A stretch of 64,000 nt of DNA from Desulfatitalea alkaliphila (GCF_022968795.1 NZ_JALJRB010000004.1:124001-188000); one strand, 5' to 3'. Positions 33,899 through 44,619 are shown, counted from the stretch's first letter. The notes: generated by a model not told the origin, from the letters alone. A program made the numbers and translations.

Positions 33899-36703
33899 AT
33901 GGATTATAAAAAAACGCTCAACCTTCCGGCGACCGCTTTTCCCATGAAAGCCAATCTGGCCCAGCGGGAACCCGAACAGCTCAAGCAATGGGAACAGGCG
34001 GGCCTTCACGAAAAGGTGCGTGCCGCATCCGAAGGCCGACCCCGCTTCATCCTGCACGATGGACCACCCTACGCCAACGGTCATATCCACATCGGCACCG
34101 CATTGAACAAAATATTGAAGGATTTCATCGTGCGTTCGCGCCAGATGGCCGGGTTCGACGCCGTCTACGTGCCGGGGTGGGATTGCCATGGGTTGCCCAT
34201 CGAACACAACGTGGAAAAGGAACTCGGGGCGCGCAAGCAGCAGATGAGCCAGGCCGAAATCCGCCGTCACTGCCGGCGGTATGCCGAAAAATTCATCGAC
34301 ATCCAACGCGACGAGTTCAAGCGGTTGGGGGTGATGGGGGATTGGCAAGACCCCTACCTGACCATGAGCTACCCCTATGAGGCGGTCATTGCCCGGGAGT
34401 GCTGCCGATTCGCGCAGGACGGCAGCCTGTTTCGCAGCAAAAAGCCCATCTACTGGTGCTGCAGCTGCCAGACCGCCCTGGCCGAAGCCGAAATCGAATA
34501 CAAGGATGAAACCTCCCCGTCCATTTATGTGAAATTCCCACTGCAGGACGACCTGTCCGATTTGCTGCCCGCCCTGACCGGCCGGAACGTCAGCGTCGTC
34601 ATCTGGACCACCACCCCCTGGACCCTGCCGGCCAACCTGGCGGTGGCCTTGCATCCCGAGTTCAAATACGTGGCCGTCGGCATGGGCGCGGACCAGGCCC
34701 TCATCCTGGCCCGGGAGCGCATTGAACCTTGCATGGCGGCTTTCGGTATCACCGATTTCGAGGTGTTGGGCTCCCTGGATCCGCTTCGACTGGAACGGCG
34801 GCGCTGCCGCCATCCGCTCTATGACCGGGAATCGCTGATTGTGCTCGGCCGCCATGTCACCCTGGAAACCGGCACCGGTTGCGTGCACACCGCCCCCGGT
34901 CATGGCCGGGAAGACTACGAAGTGGGGTTGCAGTATGATCTGGAACCCTACTCTCCCGTGGACGACCAGGGCCGTTTCACCGAAGAAGTGGAGGGGTTTG
35001 CCGGCCAGTTCGTCTTCGCTGCCAACGACGCCATCAACCAGGCCCTGAAAGACAACGGCACGCTGCTGGCCCGCGAAGGGCTCAGTCACTCCTATCCCCA
35101 CTGTTGGCGCTGTAAGGCGCCGGTGATTTTCAGGGCCACCCCCCAGTGGTTCATCTCCATGGAAAAGACGGGGTTGCGCAGTAAATCCCTGGCGGCCATC
35201 GACACGGTGCGCTGGATACCCCATTGGGGCCGCGAGCGGATTTACGGCATGATCGAGAATCGGCCCGACTGGTGCGTGTCCCGCCAACGGGCCTGGGGTG
35301 TGCCGATCACCGTTTTCTTCTGCAGCCAATGCGGCGCCACCCACATGACCCCGGCGCTGATGGAGGCTATCCACGATCTGTTTCAACGCAAGGGGGCCGA
35401 TGCCTGGTTCGAAACATCGGCCGAGCAACTGTTGGCGCCGGACACCGTCTGCGCCCAGTGTGGCGGCACGGCATTCGAGAAAGAGGACGATATTCTGGAT
35501 GTGTGGTTCGACTCGGGGGTGAGCCACGCGGCGGTGCTGGAGGCGCGGGACAATCTCCATTGGCCGGCCGATCTTTACCTGGAAGGCTCCGATCAACACC
35601 GGGGCTGGTTCCACAGTTCCCTGCTCACCGCCGTGGGAACCCGCCAGGCCGCACCTTATAAATCAGTACTGACGCACGGTTTCGTGGTGGATGCCGAAGG
35701 CAAGAAGATGTCCAAATCCCTGGGCAACGTGATTGCGCCCAAGGAGGTGATTGATCGCTACGGTGCCGAGATTCTGCGTTTGTGGGTATCGGCCTCCGAT
35801 TATCGGGACGATATCCGTATCTCCGACAAGATCCTCAAGCAGTTGACCGACGCTTACCGGCGTATTCGCAACACCAGTCGCTTCTTGTTGGGCAATTTGA
35901 GTGATTTCGATCCCCGGCGCCATCTTGTGCCCCGGGAGCGGATGCTGCCCATCGACCGCTACGCCCTGCATATCTTGCAGGAGTTGGTCGCGCGCGCGCG
36001 CAAGGCGTATGACGCTTACGAATTCCATGTGATCTATCATGGCCTTTACAATTACTGCACGGTGGAGTTGTCGGCCTTTTACCTCGATATCCTCAAGGAT
36101 CGCCTGTACACCTCGCCGGCCGATTCTCTCGCGCGGCGCAGCGCCCAGACGGCACTGTATCGGATCGCCGACGGCATGGCTCGCCTGATGGCTCCCATCA
36201 TGGCCTTCACCGCCGAAGAGATCTGGCGTTATCTGCCCGGCGCCGCCGAAAACGTCGCCAGCATTCACCTGACCACCATGCCCGAGGTGGATGCCACCTT
36301 CCTTGACCCGGTTTTGGCCCAGCAGTGGCAAGTGATCAAACAGGTGCGCGCAGAGGTGACGCGGGCCTTGGAAGAGGCGCGGGCCGCCAAGCGGATCGGT
36401 CACTCCCTGGAAGCCCTGGTGACCATCGGCCTGGACGATGGGCGGTACGATCAAGTGGCGGCCTGTCAGGAAGAGCTGCGGGCCATCTTCATCGTCTCCG
36501 GCGTCGAACTGCACAAAGGTCCTTTGGCAGACGGCCTGAGCAGTGCGGAGCAGCCCGAGATCACGGTTCGGGTCGTGTCGGCGGCGGCCTCCAAATGCGA
36601 GCGCTGCTGGGTGCACGATGCCTCCGTCGGCAAACACAGCGACCACCCCGCCATTTGCGATCGCTGCCATGCGTCGCTCCTGGCAATGGAAGGAACGGAT
36701 TGA
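33899..36703 (+). CDS. ileS: Isoleucyl-tRNA synthetase
   Basis: A 934-aa class Ia synthetase that charges tRNA-Ile with isoleucine. The HIGH-type motif reads HIGT within [13 protein letters not shown] (residues 59-71) and KMSKS is at about 604-608. The editing domain with [11 protein letters not shown] is present, as is the C-terminal zinc finger CERCW...CDRC (about 900-925), as in the E. coli-type bacterial enzyme. The start at 33899 has gagga upstream. It is followed by lspA after 37 bases, the conserved ileS-lspA order. Confidence 0.96.
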   Translation: MDYKKTLNLPATAFPMKANLAQREPEQLKQWEQAGLHEKVRAASEGRPRFILHDGPPYANGHIHIGTALNKILKDFIVRSRQMAGFDAVYVPGWDCHGLPIEHNVEKELGARKQQMSQAEIRRHCRRYAEKFIDIQRDEFKRLGVMGDWQDPYLTMSYPYEAVIARECCRFAQDGSLFRSKKPIYWCCSCQTALAEAEIEYKDETSPSIYVKFPLQDDLSDLLPALTGRNVSVVIWTTTPWTLPANLAVALHPEFKYVAVGMGADQALILARERIEPCMAAFGITDFEVLGSLDPLRLERRRCRHPLYDRESLIVLGRHVTLETGTGCVHTAPGHGREDYEVGLQYDLEPYSPVDDQGRFTEEVEGFAGQFVFAANDAINQALKDNGTLLAREGLSHSYPHCWRCKAPVIFRATPQWFISMEKTGLRSKSLAAIDTVRWIPHWGRERIYGMIENRPDWCVSRQRAWGVPITVFFCSQCGATHMTPALMEAIHDLFQRKGADAWFETSAEQLLAPDTVCAQCGGTAFEKEDDILDVWFDSGVSHAAVLEARDNLHWPADLYLEGSDQHRGWFHSSLLTAVGTRQAAPYKSVLTHGFVVDAEGKKMSKSLGNVIAPKEVIDRYGAEILRLWVSASDYRDDIRISDKILKQLTDAYRRIRNTSRFLLGNLSDFDPRRHLVPRERMLPIDRYALHILQELVARARKAYDAYEFHVIYHGLYNYCTVELSAFYLDILKDRLYTSPADSLARRSAQTALYRIADGMARLMAPIMAFTAEEIWRYLPGAAENVASIHLTTMPEVDATFLDPVLAQQWQVIKQVRAEVTRALEEARAAKRIGHSLEALVTIGLDDGRYDQVAACQEELRAIFIVSGVELHKGPLADGLSSAEQPEITVRVVSAAASKCERCWVHDASVGKHSDHPAICDRCHASLLAMEGTD

Positions 36704-36740
36704 TGCCGGCCGTCCCGGCGGACCACAAAGGCACAGCAAA

Positions 36741-37223
36741 ATGATCGCCAAATATCTTCGATTCGGTGTGGTGGCCGGACTGATCGTCCTGCTGGACCAG
36801 GTGACCAAGGCCCTGGTGCTGGCTCAGATGCCCCTGCACCGATCCATCGAGATCCTGCCGGGTTTTTTCAACTTGACCCACGTGCGCAATCCCGGTGGGG
36901 CTTTCGGTTTCCTGGCGCAGAACGAATCCCCCGTGCGCCACTGGTTCTTTTTGATCGCCGCCGCGTTGGCCCTGGCCATGATTCTCTACTTCCACCACCA
37001 AACCCCCCCATCGAAACGTTTTTTCAGCGGTTCTTTGGCGCTCATCTTCGGCGGGGCCGTCGGTAATATCATCGATCGATTGCGTTTCGGGGAAGTGGTC
37101 GATTTTCTCGATGTCTATGTGGGATCTTACCATTGGCCGACCTTCAACATCGCCGACAGCGCCGTCACGGTGGGGGTTGTCATTTTTTTACTGCACATTC
37201 TGTTTCGCAAAGTGCCGATATAG
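36741..37223 (+). CDS. lspA: Lipoprotein signal peptidase
   Basis: A 160-aa inner-membrane aspartyl peptidase (signal peptidase II) that removes signal peptides from prolipoproteins. Four hydrophobic helices are visible. The catalytic aspartates are D112 (GNIIDRLRFG) and D139 (FNIADSAV). HVRNPGGAFGFL is the conserved periplasmic block. Start at 36741 with aaagg upstream. It follows ileS closely, the classic pairing. Its substrates in this window include the DUF4382, DUF5666, amino-acid-binding and LpoA-like lipoproteins. Confidence 0.95.
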   Translation: MIAKYLRFGVVAGLIVLLDQVTKALVLAQMPLHRSIEILPGFFNLTHVRNPGGAFGFLAQNESPVRHWFFLIAAALALAMILYFHHQTPPSKRFFSGSLALIFGGAVGNIIDRLRFGEVVDFLDVYVGSYHWPTFNIADSAVTVGVVIFLLHILFRKVPI

Positions 37224-37404
37224 GGACCGGTTTGACTCATGGTGTCCATCCAGTAAGGCTGGCCGGCGGTCCGAGAAGAGGCCGTGTTGATGCCGAAACC
37301 GAAAGCGCGGTCCGGCCGTTTCGCTGCCGGCCTTCGAAAGGACCCCCCGGCAGCTGTTTTCGGATGAACACACCCAAACTTTCCAACTGCGCGAGTATGC
37401 CGCC

Positions 37405-38649
37405 ATGCCGGAAGTCGTCCACAGTCAGCTCAGCGCGGCGCTGAAGAAGGGGTTCCCTTCGAAGCGGCCCAGTTTATACCTGATCCACGGTCAGGCGGCC
37501 CTCGTGGCGCAGGCCCGGGAGTTGCTGGTCGCGCACTTGCTGGCCGGCGCATCGAGGGATCTGTGTTGCGAAGGGATGGAGGGTTTGCTGGAAAATGTCC
37601 CCGAAGCGCTGGAGCGTATGAACACCTACGCCATGACGGCCGATCCCACCATCGTCCTCTTCAAGGACGCCAAGTTGTTCGAAAGCGAGGGGGACGATGC
37701 GGAGGCCCGATTGGATCACTTGATGCGGGCCATCGAGAAAGGGTTTCCCGGCGATCACTTCCTGGTCATTACGGTCAATGCCAAGGTGCCTAAAAACCGT
37801 AAATTCTATAAAGCCGTCAACAGCCATGGCTTGATCGTGGACTGCAATGTGCCCACGGGCGACCGTAAGGCGGACAAGGCTGTTCAGGAGACGGTTCTCA
37901 AGGGAATCTTGAACGAGGTCCTGGGGCAGGCGGGCAAACGCATGGCGCCGCGCCTGTTTGCCCGACTCCAAGAGCTGACGGGTTTCGATCCGGTGGTTTT
38001 TCGGGACAACCTGCGCAAGCTGGTGGACTATTCCGGTCGTCGCGAAGAGATCGTCGAGGATGACATCGCCGCTGTTTTGCGGCGCACCAAGGTCGATCCG
38101 CTCTACGCATTGACCAACGCCGTGGCCGAGCGCGATGTTGCCAACGCCCTTGTTTTGACCGATGGTTTGCTTGGGGGTGAGTGGCATCCGTTGCAAATTG
38201 TGACCGCCCTTGCCAACCAGGTGCGCAAGCTGCTGGTGGCCAAGGATTTCACCGTCAGCGCCGAAGGGCGGACGTGGCATGCAGGGATCCCTTACCCTCA
38301 ATTTCAAAGCGGGGTGATGCCGGCCGTACAGGCTTATGACGGGCGCATTGCGCAACGGATCAAGGATTGGTCCGACACGCCGCCGTCAACGGAGGGCGAG
38401 GGCAAGAAAAAGGCCGGCGCCAAGCCCAACACCGATTTGGCGCTTGCAACAGGCTCCGCCAGCGCCTATCCTGTTTTTCAAACCTTGGCCAAGTCCGCAA
38501 AATATGGTCGTGGGGAGTTGATCCAAGCCCTTGAACGGCTCAGCGTGGCCGATATGTTGCTCAAATCCAGCGATCAGAACCCCGGCCTCGTGCTGCGCAC
38601 CACCATCATGGCCATATGTGCCGGCCAGCAGGAGCAATCAACGCCATGA
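37405..38649 (+). CDS. holA: DNA polymerase III subunit delta
   Basis: A 414-aa clamp-loader subunit. The HolA pattern is visible as YLIHGQAALVAQARELLVAHLL at the N-terminus, TIVLFKDAKLFES and LVITVNAKVPKNRKFYKAV. Further on are the second-domain motif FDPVVFRDNLRKLVDYSGRREEIVEDDIAAVL and the collar LLGGEWHPLQIVTALANQVRKLLVAKDF. It is longer than the usual ~340 residues, with a low-complexity linker near residue 330 (TEGEGKKKAGAK). The preceding 181-base gap shows nothing clear. It overlaps the next gene by four bases (ATGA), implying coupling to pyk. Confidence 0.85.
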   Translation: MPEVVHSQLSAALKKGFPSKRPSLYLIHGQAALVAQARELLVAHLLAGASRDLCCEGMEGLLENVPEALERMNTYAMTADPTIVLFKDAKLFESEGDDAEARLDHLMRAIEKGFPGDHFLVITVNAKVPKNRKFYKAVNSHGLIVDCNVPTGDRKADKAVQETVLKGILNEVLGQAGKRMAPRLFARLQELTGFDPVVFRDNLRKLVDYSGRREEIVEDDIAAVLRRTKVDPLYALTNAVAERDVANALVLTDGLLGGEWHPLQIVTALANQVRKLLVAKDFTVSAEGRTWHAGIPYPQFQSGVMPAVQAYDGRIAQRIKDWSDTPPSTEGEGKKKAGAKPNTDLALATGSASAYPVFQTLAKSAKYGRGELIQALERLSVADMLLKSSDQNPGLVLRTTIMAICAGQQEQSTP

Positions 38650-40055
38650 ACCTTCCCAAGACCAAAATCGTCTGCACGGTGGGGCCTGCCAGCGACTCGC
38701 CGGAAGTGCTGACCACCATGATCGAAAACGGCATGAGCGTGGCGCGGCTGAACTTTTCCCATGGCACCCATAAGGAGCATGGCCGGGTCATCGGGCTGAT
38801 TCGTGAGATCTCGGAACGCTTGGGGCGTCCCGTGGCCATCTTGCAAGATTTGGGGGGGCCGAAAATCCGGGTGGGCGCCATTGCCGGAGACGGGTTGCCG
38901 TTGCAACCCGGGCAGCAGTTGATTCTGACCAATCAGGCAGGAGAAGCGAAAGGCAATCGCGTGTCGGTCAGTTACGGCGACCTGCCGTCCCAGGTGAAGG
39001 CGGGGAATCGCATTCTTCTGGCCGACGGGCTCATGGAGCTGACCGTGGAATACGCTACGGCCAGTGACATCGTTTGCACGGTGGTCACCGGTGGCGTGCT
39101 CACTTCCTTTAAAGGTATCAATCTGCCCGCCAGCACCTTGGACGTCCCTTCTCTGACCGACAAGGATCAGCGGGACCTGGCTTTCGGGCTGGAGATGGAA
39201 GTGGATTTCGTGGCCCTCTCCTTTGTGCGCTCGGCCGCCGACATTCACGCCATCAAAAAGATGATCTTGCGGCGTCGAAAAGACACGCCGGTGATCGCCA
39301 AGATCGAGAAACACGAAGCGGTAGCCAAGGCCGGCGGCATCATCGAGGCGGCCGACGGCATCATGGTGGCCCGGGGCGACCTGGGCGTGGAGATCCCCCT
39401 GGAGGATGTGCCCAGCATCCAGAAAATGTTGGTGCACAAGGCCAATGACGCCGGCAAGCCGGTGATCATCGCCACCCAGATGCTGCGGTCCATGGTGGAT
39501 GCGCCGCGCCCCACCCGCGCCGAAGCGGCCGATGTGGCCAACGGCGTGCTGGACGGTGCCGATGCCGTGATGCTGTCCGAAGAGACGGCCATGGGCAAAC
39601 ACCCCGTGGCGGCGGTGCGCTATATGGCGCTGATCGCCATGAGTGCCGAGCGAAACTTTCCCCATGACCGCTACTTGCAAATGACGCCGCGGAAGGCAAC
39701 CGCCGAATCGGTGGCCCATGCCGCCTGCATGCTGGCGCGACACATCGATGCAGCGGCCATCGTCGCCACGACGCGCAGCGGTGCCACGGCGGCCCAGATC
39801 GCCCGCTACCGCCCCGCGCAACCCCTGCTGGCGTTGTCGCCCGATGCGGTCACCGTGCGGCGCCTGGCCCTTTACTGGGGGTGTCGGTCCACCTTTTTGG
39901 ACACCATCGAGGACACCGACGAGATGGTGGAAGGGGCCGCCGCCGCCGTGTTGGCCAAGGGAGATGTGCAAAAAGGCGATAAAATGGTCATTACCGCCGG
40001 ACGCCCCATATGGGAGGCGGGAACGACCAATATGTTGTGGGTTAAAACTCTGTGA
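38646..40055 (+). CDS. pyk: Pyruvate kinase
   Basis: A 469-aa pyruvate kinase catalysing PEP plus ADP to pyruvate plus ATP. Present are TKIVCTVGPAS, ARLNFSHG, the active-site MVARGDLGVEIP with metal Glu and Asp, KPVIIATQMLRSM and the C-terminal domain (AAIVATTRSGATAAQIARYRP). The length fits bacterial PK. The ATG overlaps the holA stop codon by four bases. The pairing of a replication gene with a glycolytic gene looks incidental but implies shared transcription. Confidence 0.95.
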   Translation: MNLPKTKIVCTVGPASDSPEVLTTMIENGMSVARLNFSHGTHKEHGRVIGLIREISERLGRPVAILQDLGGPKIRVGAIAGDGLPLQPGQQLILTNQAGEAKGNRVSVSYGDLPSQVKAGNRILLADGLMELTVEYATASDIVCTVVTGGVLTSFKGINLPASTLDVPSLTDKDQRDLAFGLEMEVDFVALSFVRSAADIHAIKKMILRRRKDTPVIAKIEKHEAVAKAGGIIEAADGIMVARGDLGVEIPLEDVPSIQKMLVHKANDAGKPVIIATQMLRSMVDAPRPTRAEAADVANGVLDGADAVMLSEETAMGKHPVAAVRYMALIAMSAERNFPHDRYLQMTPRKATAESVAHAACMLARHIDAAAIVATTRSGATAAQIARYRPAQPLLALSPDAVTVRRLALYWGCRSTFLDTIEDTDEMVEGAAAAVLAKGDVQKGDKMVITAGRPIWEAGTTNMLWVKTL

Positions 40056-40124
40056 GGCGGTACCGCGGCCCTCGGCCCGGCCCCTCCCATCATTCACCGT
40101 TTGCCGTTAGAGAAGGAGGATGCC

Positions 40125-41303
40125 ATGCGAAAAATCACCACTGCTATCGTTCTTGTGCTTGCTGTTATGTTGGCCTTCACGTTCATCGCTTGTGGCAAAA
40201 AAGCCCAACCCACCATTAAAATCGGCATCAACGCCCCGATCACCGGCGATATCCCCAAGGTGGGGGAAGGGACCCGCTTCGCTGCTCAAATGTGGTTGGA
40301 GCAGATTCAGCAGCAGGGCGGTTTGCAGGTCGGCGACACCCTCTATCCGGTGCAGCTGGTGATCGAAGACAATGAATCCAAGGCCGAATCGGCGGTCAAG
40401 GCCAACACCAAAATGATCACCGAGGACGAGGTGCTGATCATCATCGGCCCCCAAGCCTCCAAGCAGGCCGTGCCGGCCGGCGGTGTGGCCAATGACTACC
40501 AGACCCCCATGATCAGCCCCTGGTCCACCAATCCCGACACCACCGAAGGGCGGCCTTTTGTCTTCCGCGGTTGCTTTCTCGATCCCTTTCAGGGTCCCGT
40601 GGTGGCCAAATTCGTGGACGAGGAGTTCGGCTTCACCAAGGCGGCCGTGCTTTACGACGTGGCCAGCGACTATCCCAAAGGTTTGGCGGAGTTCTTCCGT
40701 TCGGCCTGGGAAGAGCTGCACGGGCCGGGTTCGGTGGTGGCCTATGAAAGCTTCACCACCCGCGATGCCGATTTCAGCTCTCAGTTGACCAAGATCCGCA
40801 ACAGCGGCGCCGAATTTCTTTTCACGCCCCAATACTACAACGAGGTGGCTTTGATCGTGAAACAGGCCCGCGAACTGGGCTTTGACAATCCCATCGTGGG
40901 CAGCGACAGCTGGGGTTCGGCGGAAACCGTGGCCTTGTGCGGCGAAAGCTGCTACGGCCAGTTTTTCAGCACCCACTATGCGGCGGCGGGTGCCGTGGGC
41001 GAGACCAAGGCGTTTATCGACCGTTATGCGGAGAAATACGGCTACGTGCCCGACGATGTGGCGGCGCTGACTTGGGATTCGATACGCCTGGCACAGCAGG
41101 CCATCCTCGCCACCGGCGGCCTGACCGGCGATATCAAGAAAGATCGCCAGGCGGTGCGGGATCAGTTGGCCAGGATCAGTGACTTCGAGGGCATCACCGG
41201 CAACATGACCTTCACGGAAGAGGGCGATCCCATCAAGTGCGCCGTCATCGTGCGCATCAGCGAAGCCGGTGAATTCGAATTCTACCGGCAGGTGTGTCCG
41301 TAA
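40125..41303 (+). CDS. Branched-chain amino acid ABC transporter substrate-binding lipoprotein
   Basis: A 392-aa type I periplasmic binding protein (Peripla_BP_6/LivJ-like). The lipobox FIAC with Cys23 indicates a lipoprotein. The mature start IKIGINAPITGDIPKVGEGTRFAAQMW is typical, as are VLIIIGPQASKQAVPAG and the hinge VLYDVASDYPKGLAEFF. The ligand is probably a branched-chain or related amino acid by operon context. Start at 40125 with a strong agaaggagg site. It heads a five-gene transporter operon; a strong hairpin separates it from the permease genes. Confidence 0.92.
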   Translation: MRKITTAIVLVLAVMLAFTFIACGKKAQPTIKIGINAPITGDIPKVGEGTRFAAQMWLEQIQQQGGLQVGDTLYPVQLVIEDNESKAESAVKANTKMITEDEVLIIIGPQASKQAVPAGGVANDYQTPMISPWSTNPDTTEGRPFVFRGCFLDPFQGPVVAKFVDEEFGFTKAAVLYDVASDYPKGLAEFFRSAWEELHGPGSVVAYESFTTRDADFSSQLTKIRNSGAEFLFTPQYYNEVALIVKQARELGFDNPIVGSDSWGSAETVALCGESCYGQFFSTHYAAAGAVGETKAFIDRYAEKYGYVPDDVAALTWDSIRLAQQAILATGGLTGDIKKDRQAVRDQLARISDFEGITGNMTFTEEGDPIKCAVIVRISEAGEFEFYRQVCP

Positions 41304-41380
41304 AACAATTCGACCTGCGGTGCGCTTCAAGGTTGAAGGGAAGCGCGGTTGTTCGATTGGAAGCGCAGGGTGCTTTTAAA

Positions 41381-41417
41381 CGCCGCACGGGCCCCACTGA
41401 GGGGTACCCGTGCGGCG
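41381..41417 (+). promoter_or_regulatory. Intercistronic stem-loop after the binding-protein gene
   Basis: The arms cgccgcacggg (41381-41391) and cccgtgcggcg (41407-41417) pair perfectly, with extra cccc/gggg pairing inside. No T run follows. Such hairpins between a binding-protein gene and its permease genes usually protect the upstream mRNA and lower downstream expression; this role is inferred. Confidence 0.6.
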
Positions 41418-41469
41418 AACAGCGAGCAGAGACGCCGCATCAACAAGAAGGCGGCGCGGAGCATGGCCT

Positions 41470-42399
41470 ATGAGCCTTGAGTTCTTGTTGCAGAATGTGA
41501 TCAATGCGCTCCAGTGGGGGAGTTTTTATGCGCTGATCGCCCTGGGATACTCCATGGTGTACAGCATCCTGATGCTGTTCAACTTCACCCATGGCGACAT
41601 CTTCATGACCGGCACCTACATCGGTCTGGGCGTGGCGACGGGCCTGCTGGCGCTCTCCGGTGCGATGGGGATTGTGCTGCCGGGGTGGTTGCTGCTGGCC
41701 ATGACCATCGTCATCGCCATGTTCCTCACCTCGTTCGTGGGGGTGGCGGTGGAGCGGGTCGGGTATCGTCCCCTGCGCGACGCCCCGCGCGCTTCGGCGG
41801 CCATCACCGGGCTGATGATCGGCATCATGCTGGAGTACGGCAACTTGGCGATTCTGGGCACCCAGCGGCTGCTTTTCCCGCCCATCATCGAAACGGTGAC
41901 CTACAATATCTTCGGCGTGTTTGTGACCAACAAGAAGATCGTCATCGTGGCCGTGGCGCTGTCCCTGATGCTGGCGTTGCACCTGTTCATCCAGAAGACC
42001 CGCTGGGGGATGGCCATGCGGGCCATGTCCTTCGATTTTCAGGTGGTGCCGTTGATGGGGGTTTCCATCAATCTGATCGCGCCGATGACTTTCGCCATCG
42101 GCTCGGCCCTGGCGGCCGCCGGTGGTATTTTGTACGCCCTGGCCTATCCGGTGCTCGATCCCTTCATGGGAATCTTGCTCGGCTGGAAGTCCTTCGTCGC
42201 CGCCATTCTGGGGGGGCGCGGATCGATTCTGGGAGCGGCCCTGGCCGGTTTTCTGCTCGGTTTCATCGAGGTGTTCGTGCCCATCGTCTTTCCGTCCACC
42301 TTCCGGGATCTGATCGCCTACAGCATCATATTGCTGATTCTGACCTTCAGGCCCTATGGTTTTTTCGGACAGGCCCACAGCACCCAGTTGCGGTTGTAG
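41470..42399 (+). CDS. livH: Branched-chain amino acid ABC transporter permease LivH
   Basis: A 309-aa inner-membrane permease of the LivH family, with about eight hydrophobic helices. Hallmarks are the N-terminal SFYALIALGYSMVYSILMLFNFTHGDIFM and the GRGSILGAALAGFLLGFIE segment near the C-terminus. RAMSFDFQVVPLMGVSIN is the cytoplasmic coupling loop. Start at 41470 with ggag upstream. It pairs with LivM to form the channel. Confidence 0.93.
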   Translation: MSLEFLLQNVINALQWGSFYALIALGYSMVYSILMLFNFTHGDIFMTGTYIGLGVATGLLALSGAMGIVLPGWLLLAMTIVIAMFLTSFVGVAVERVGYRPLRDAPRASAAITGLMIGIMLEYGNLAILGTQRLLFPPIIETVTYNIFGVFVTNKKIVIVAVALSLMLALHLFIQKTRWGMAMRAMSFDFQVVPLMGVSINLIAPMTFAIGSALAAAGGILYALAYPVLDPFMGILLGWKSFVAAILGGRGSILGAALAGFLLGFIEVFVPIVFPSTFRDLIAYSIILLILTFRPYGFFGQAHSTQLRL

Positions 42400-42563
42400 C
42401 GCCCTTATTGCGCTGGGGCGCGTGTGGTGGCAAGTGTCGCTTGTCACTTGCATCAGGTGGAAGCAATTCGGTATTCATCGGCGGGCAGCGCATTCGCGCC
42501 CGCATTTAATCGGCATAGTGTGGTGCTATGGTCACGGACGGCGTGGGACGACAGGGGATGTGG

Positions 42564-43847
42564 ATGCGGCTGGCGGCATTATGGGGATGGGTGTGGCGCA
42601 GCGCGGCGGCGGTGCCGCCGTTGGGGTGGTTGATCGGGGCCTTCTGCGCCGCGGTGCTGGAATTGTTGATCGGTTATGAACTGGCCATCATGCTCTACCT
42701 GCCCAAGGTGCCGCCGCTGTTCGGGGCCACCCTGCTTTTTCAGAACCCTTTGCTGTTTCCGGCCACTTTGCTTTTCGACCTGCTGGTCTACATCCTGCCG
42801 GTGTGTGCGGTGGCTTTCGGCACGCAACGCCTGACCGACCGGGCGGCCGCTTTTCTCGAGCACCGTCCCACCTGGCTTGCGGCCCTGATGCACCTGGTGC
42901 TGATGTATGCGATTTTGCATGTGTGGACCGAGGCCAGCGCCTATCGCCTGCAGGTGTCCAAGCTGGTCATGATCGCCGTGATGCTGACCCTGAGCCTCAA
43001 TGTGATCAATGGCTACATGGGCGAGTTTTCATGCTCCCACCCAGGCTTCATGGCATTGGGGGCCTATGCCGCCTCGGTCTTCACCCTGGTGCTGTTCACC
43101 CAGGACCGGCTGTTCGGCCCCGCGTTGCTGCCCGCCGCCCTGGGCCCTTTTTGCTACCCGTTGGCCCTTTTCATCGGCGGCATGACCGCCGCCCTGGGGG
43201 CGCTGGTGGTGGCCATCCCCTCGTTTCGCACGCGGGGCGACTATCTGGCCATCATCTCCCTGGCCTTCATGTTCATCGTCAAAAGCGCCATCGAGAACAT
43301 CGAGCCTGTCGGCGGACCGCGCGGCATGGGGGGGCAACCCAACTGGTCGACCTTGCCGGTCGTCTTCACCGCCATGGCCCTATGCATCTGGATCATCAAC
43401 AATTTCGTGCGCTCGACCCTGGGCAAGGCCCTCAATGCGGTGCGGGACAACGAGACCGCCGCGGATGCCATGACCATCAATACCCGCCGCACCAAAATGG
43501 TGGCCTTCATGTTCGGCGCCTTCTGGGCCGGTGTCGCGGGCGGGTTGTACGCCCACGAAGTACGGCACGTGACGCCGGGTGGGTTCGGCATTCAGATGCT
43601 GGCCGAACAGCTGGCCATGGTCTACTTCGGCGGGCTCAATTCCGTGGTGGGTTCGGTGGTGGGGGCCGTCAGCATCAGCATGGTCAGCGAGGTGCTCAAG
43701 CCGCTGGGGCTTTACAAATGGCTGGTGATTCCGCTGATTCTGATATTGGTGATGATTTTCCGGCCCACCGGGTTGATCGCCTTTCGGGATTTCGATATCA
43801 AACGCATCCTGGCTCCCCGAAAGGCGGCGCTGAAGCGGAGAGAGTAA
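42564..43847 (+). CDS. livM: Branched-chain amino acid ABC transporter permease LivM
   Basis: A 427-aa LivM-type permease. It has an N-terminal extra membrane region (~130 residues) before the conserved core LSLNVINGYMGEFSCSHPGFMALGAYAAS. The coupling loop RDNETAADAMTINTRRTKMVAF and the C-terminal block LNSVVGSVVGAV are also present. The ATG at 42564 has aggggatgtgg upstream; ATGs at 42558 and 42528 are alternatives. It ends one base before livG, indicating tight cotranscription. Confidence 0.92.
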   Translation: MRLAALWGWVWRSAAAVPPLGWLIGAFCAAVLELLIGYELAIMLYLPKVPPLFGATLLFQNPLLFPATLLFDLLVYILPVCAVAFGTQRLTDRAAAFLEHRPTWLAALMHLVLMYAILHVWTEASAYRLQVSKLVMIAVMLTLSLNVINGYMGEFSCSHPGFMALGAYAASVFTLVLFTQDRLFGPALLPAALGPFCYPLALFIGGMTAALGALVVAIPSFRTRGDYLAIISLAFMFIVKSAIENIEPVGGPRGMGGQPNWSTLPVVFTAMALCIWIINNFVRSTLGKALNAVRDNETAADAMTINTRRTKMVAFMFGAFWAGVAGGLYAHEVRHVTPGGFGIQMLAEQLAMVYFGGLNSVVGSVVGAVSISMVSEVLKPLGLYKWLVIPLILILVMIFRPTGLIAFRDFDIKRILAPRKAALKRRE

Positions 43848-43848
43848 A

Positions 43849-44619
43849 ATGTCGTTGTTGCGCGTAACGGATATGACCCATTTTTTCGGCGGGCTGCGGG
43901 CGGTTTACCGCTACAACCTGACCCTGGCGCCGGGTGAGATTCGGGGCTTGATCGGCCCCAACGGCGCCGGCAAGACCACCATCTTCAACCTGATCACCGG
44001 CATTCACACGCCCTCGCGGGGAACGGTGGCGTTGGAGGGGCGCAACATCGTCGGCCTGCGACCCCACGAGATCGCCACCCGCGGTTTGGGGCGCACCTTC
44101 CAGAACATGCTCTTGTGGCGCCACATGACCGTTTTGGAGCATGTCCGGATGGCCCATTATGCCCAGTTGCAATATGGCCTGTTCGGTGCCTTTTTCGGAT
44201 CCCCGCGCCGCTATGCGGAAGAGGAGCGGGTTGAAGCCAACAGCCTACGCCTGCTGCGGATATTCGATGTGGAGCGCTATGCCCGGCAGATCGTCACCAG
44301 CCTGCCTTACGGGGCCCAGCGGCGGGTGGAGATGGCGCGGGCCATGGCCACCCGGCCCAAGGTGCTGTTCCTGGACGAACCCACCGCCGGCATGACCCCC
44401 GAAGAGCTGACCCAGATGATCGGCATCATCCGCAAGATCCACCAGGAGTTCCAGGTGGCCATCCTGCTGATCGAGCACCGGCTCAAATTTGTCATGGAGT
44501 TGTGCCAACGCATTCAGACCCTGGTGTTCGGCGAAGTGATCGCCGAGGGCACGCCCGAGGAGATCAAGAACAACCCCGAGGTCATCGAGGCCTATCTGGG
44601 CAAGGAAGAGGTGGCCTGA
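43849..44619 (+). CDS. livG: Branched-chain amino acid ABC transporter ATPase LivG
   Basis: A 256-aa ABC ATPase. Walker A is GPNGAGKTT and the signature motif is degenerate (LPYGAQRR in place of LSGGQQR), as is common in LivG. Walker B is VLFLDEP and the switch His is in [11 protein letters not shown]. The LivG-specific [12 protein letters not shown] segment is present. Start at 43849 with ggagaga upstream. Its stop codon overlaps the livF start (TGATG). Confidence 0.94.
   Translation: MSLLRVTDMTHFFGGLRAVYRYNLTLAPGEIRGLIGPNGAGKTTIFNLITGIHTPSRGTVALEGRNIVGLRPHEIATRGLGRTFQNMLLWRHMTVLEHVRMAHYAQLQYGLFGAFFGSPRRYAEEERVEANSLRLLRIFDVERYARQIVTSLPYGAQRRVEMARAMATRPKVLFLDEPTAGMTPEELTQMIGIIRKIHQEFQVAILLIEHRLKFVMELCQRIQTLVFGEVIAEGTPEEIKNNPEVIEAYLGKEEVA

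Noticed and set aside
33635-35614. 659-codon minus-strand open frame opposite ileS
   Set aside because: Antisense shadow of the ileS gene that also runs into the intergenic repeat. No motif supports it.
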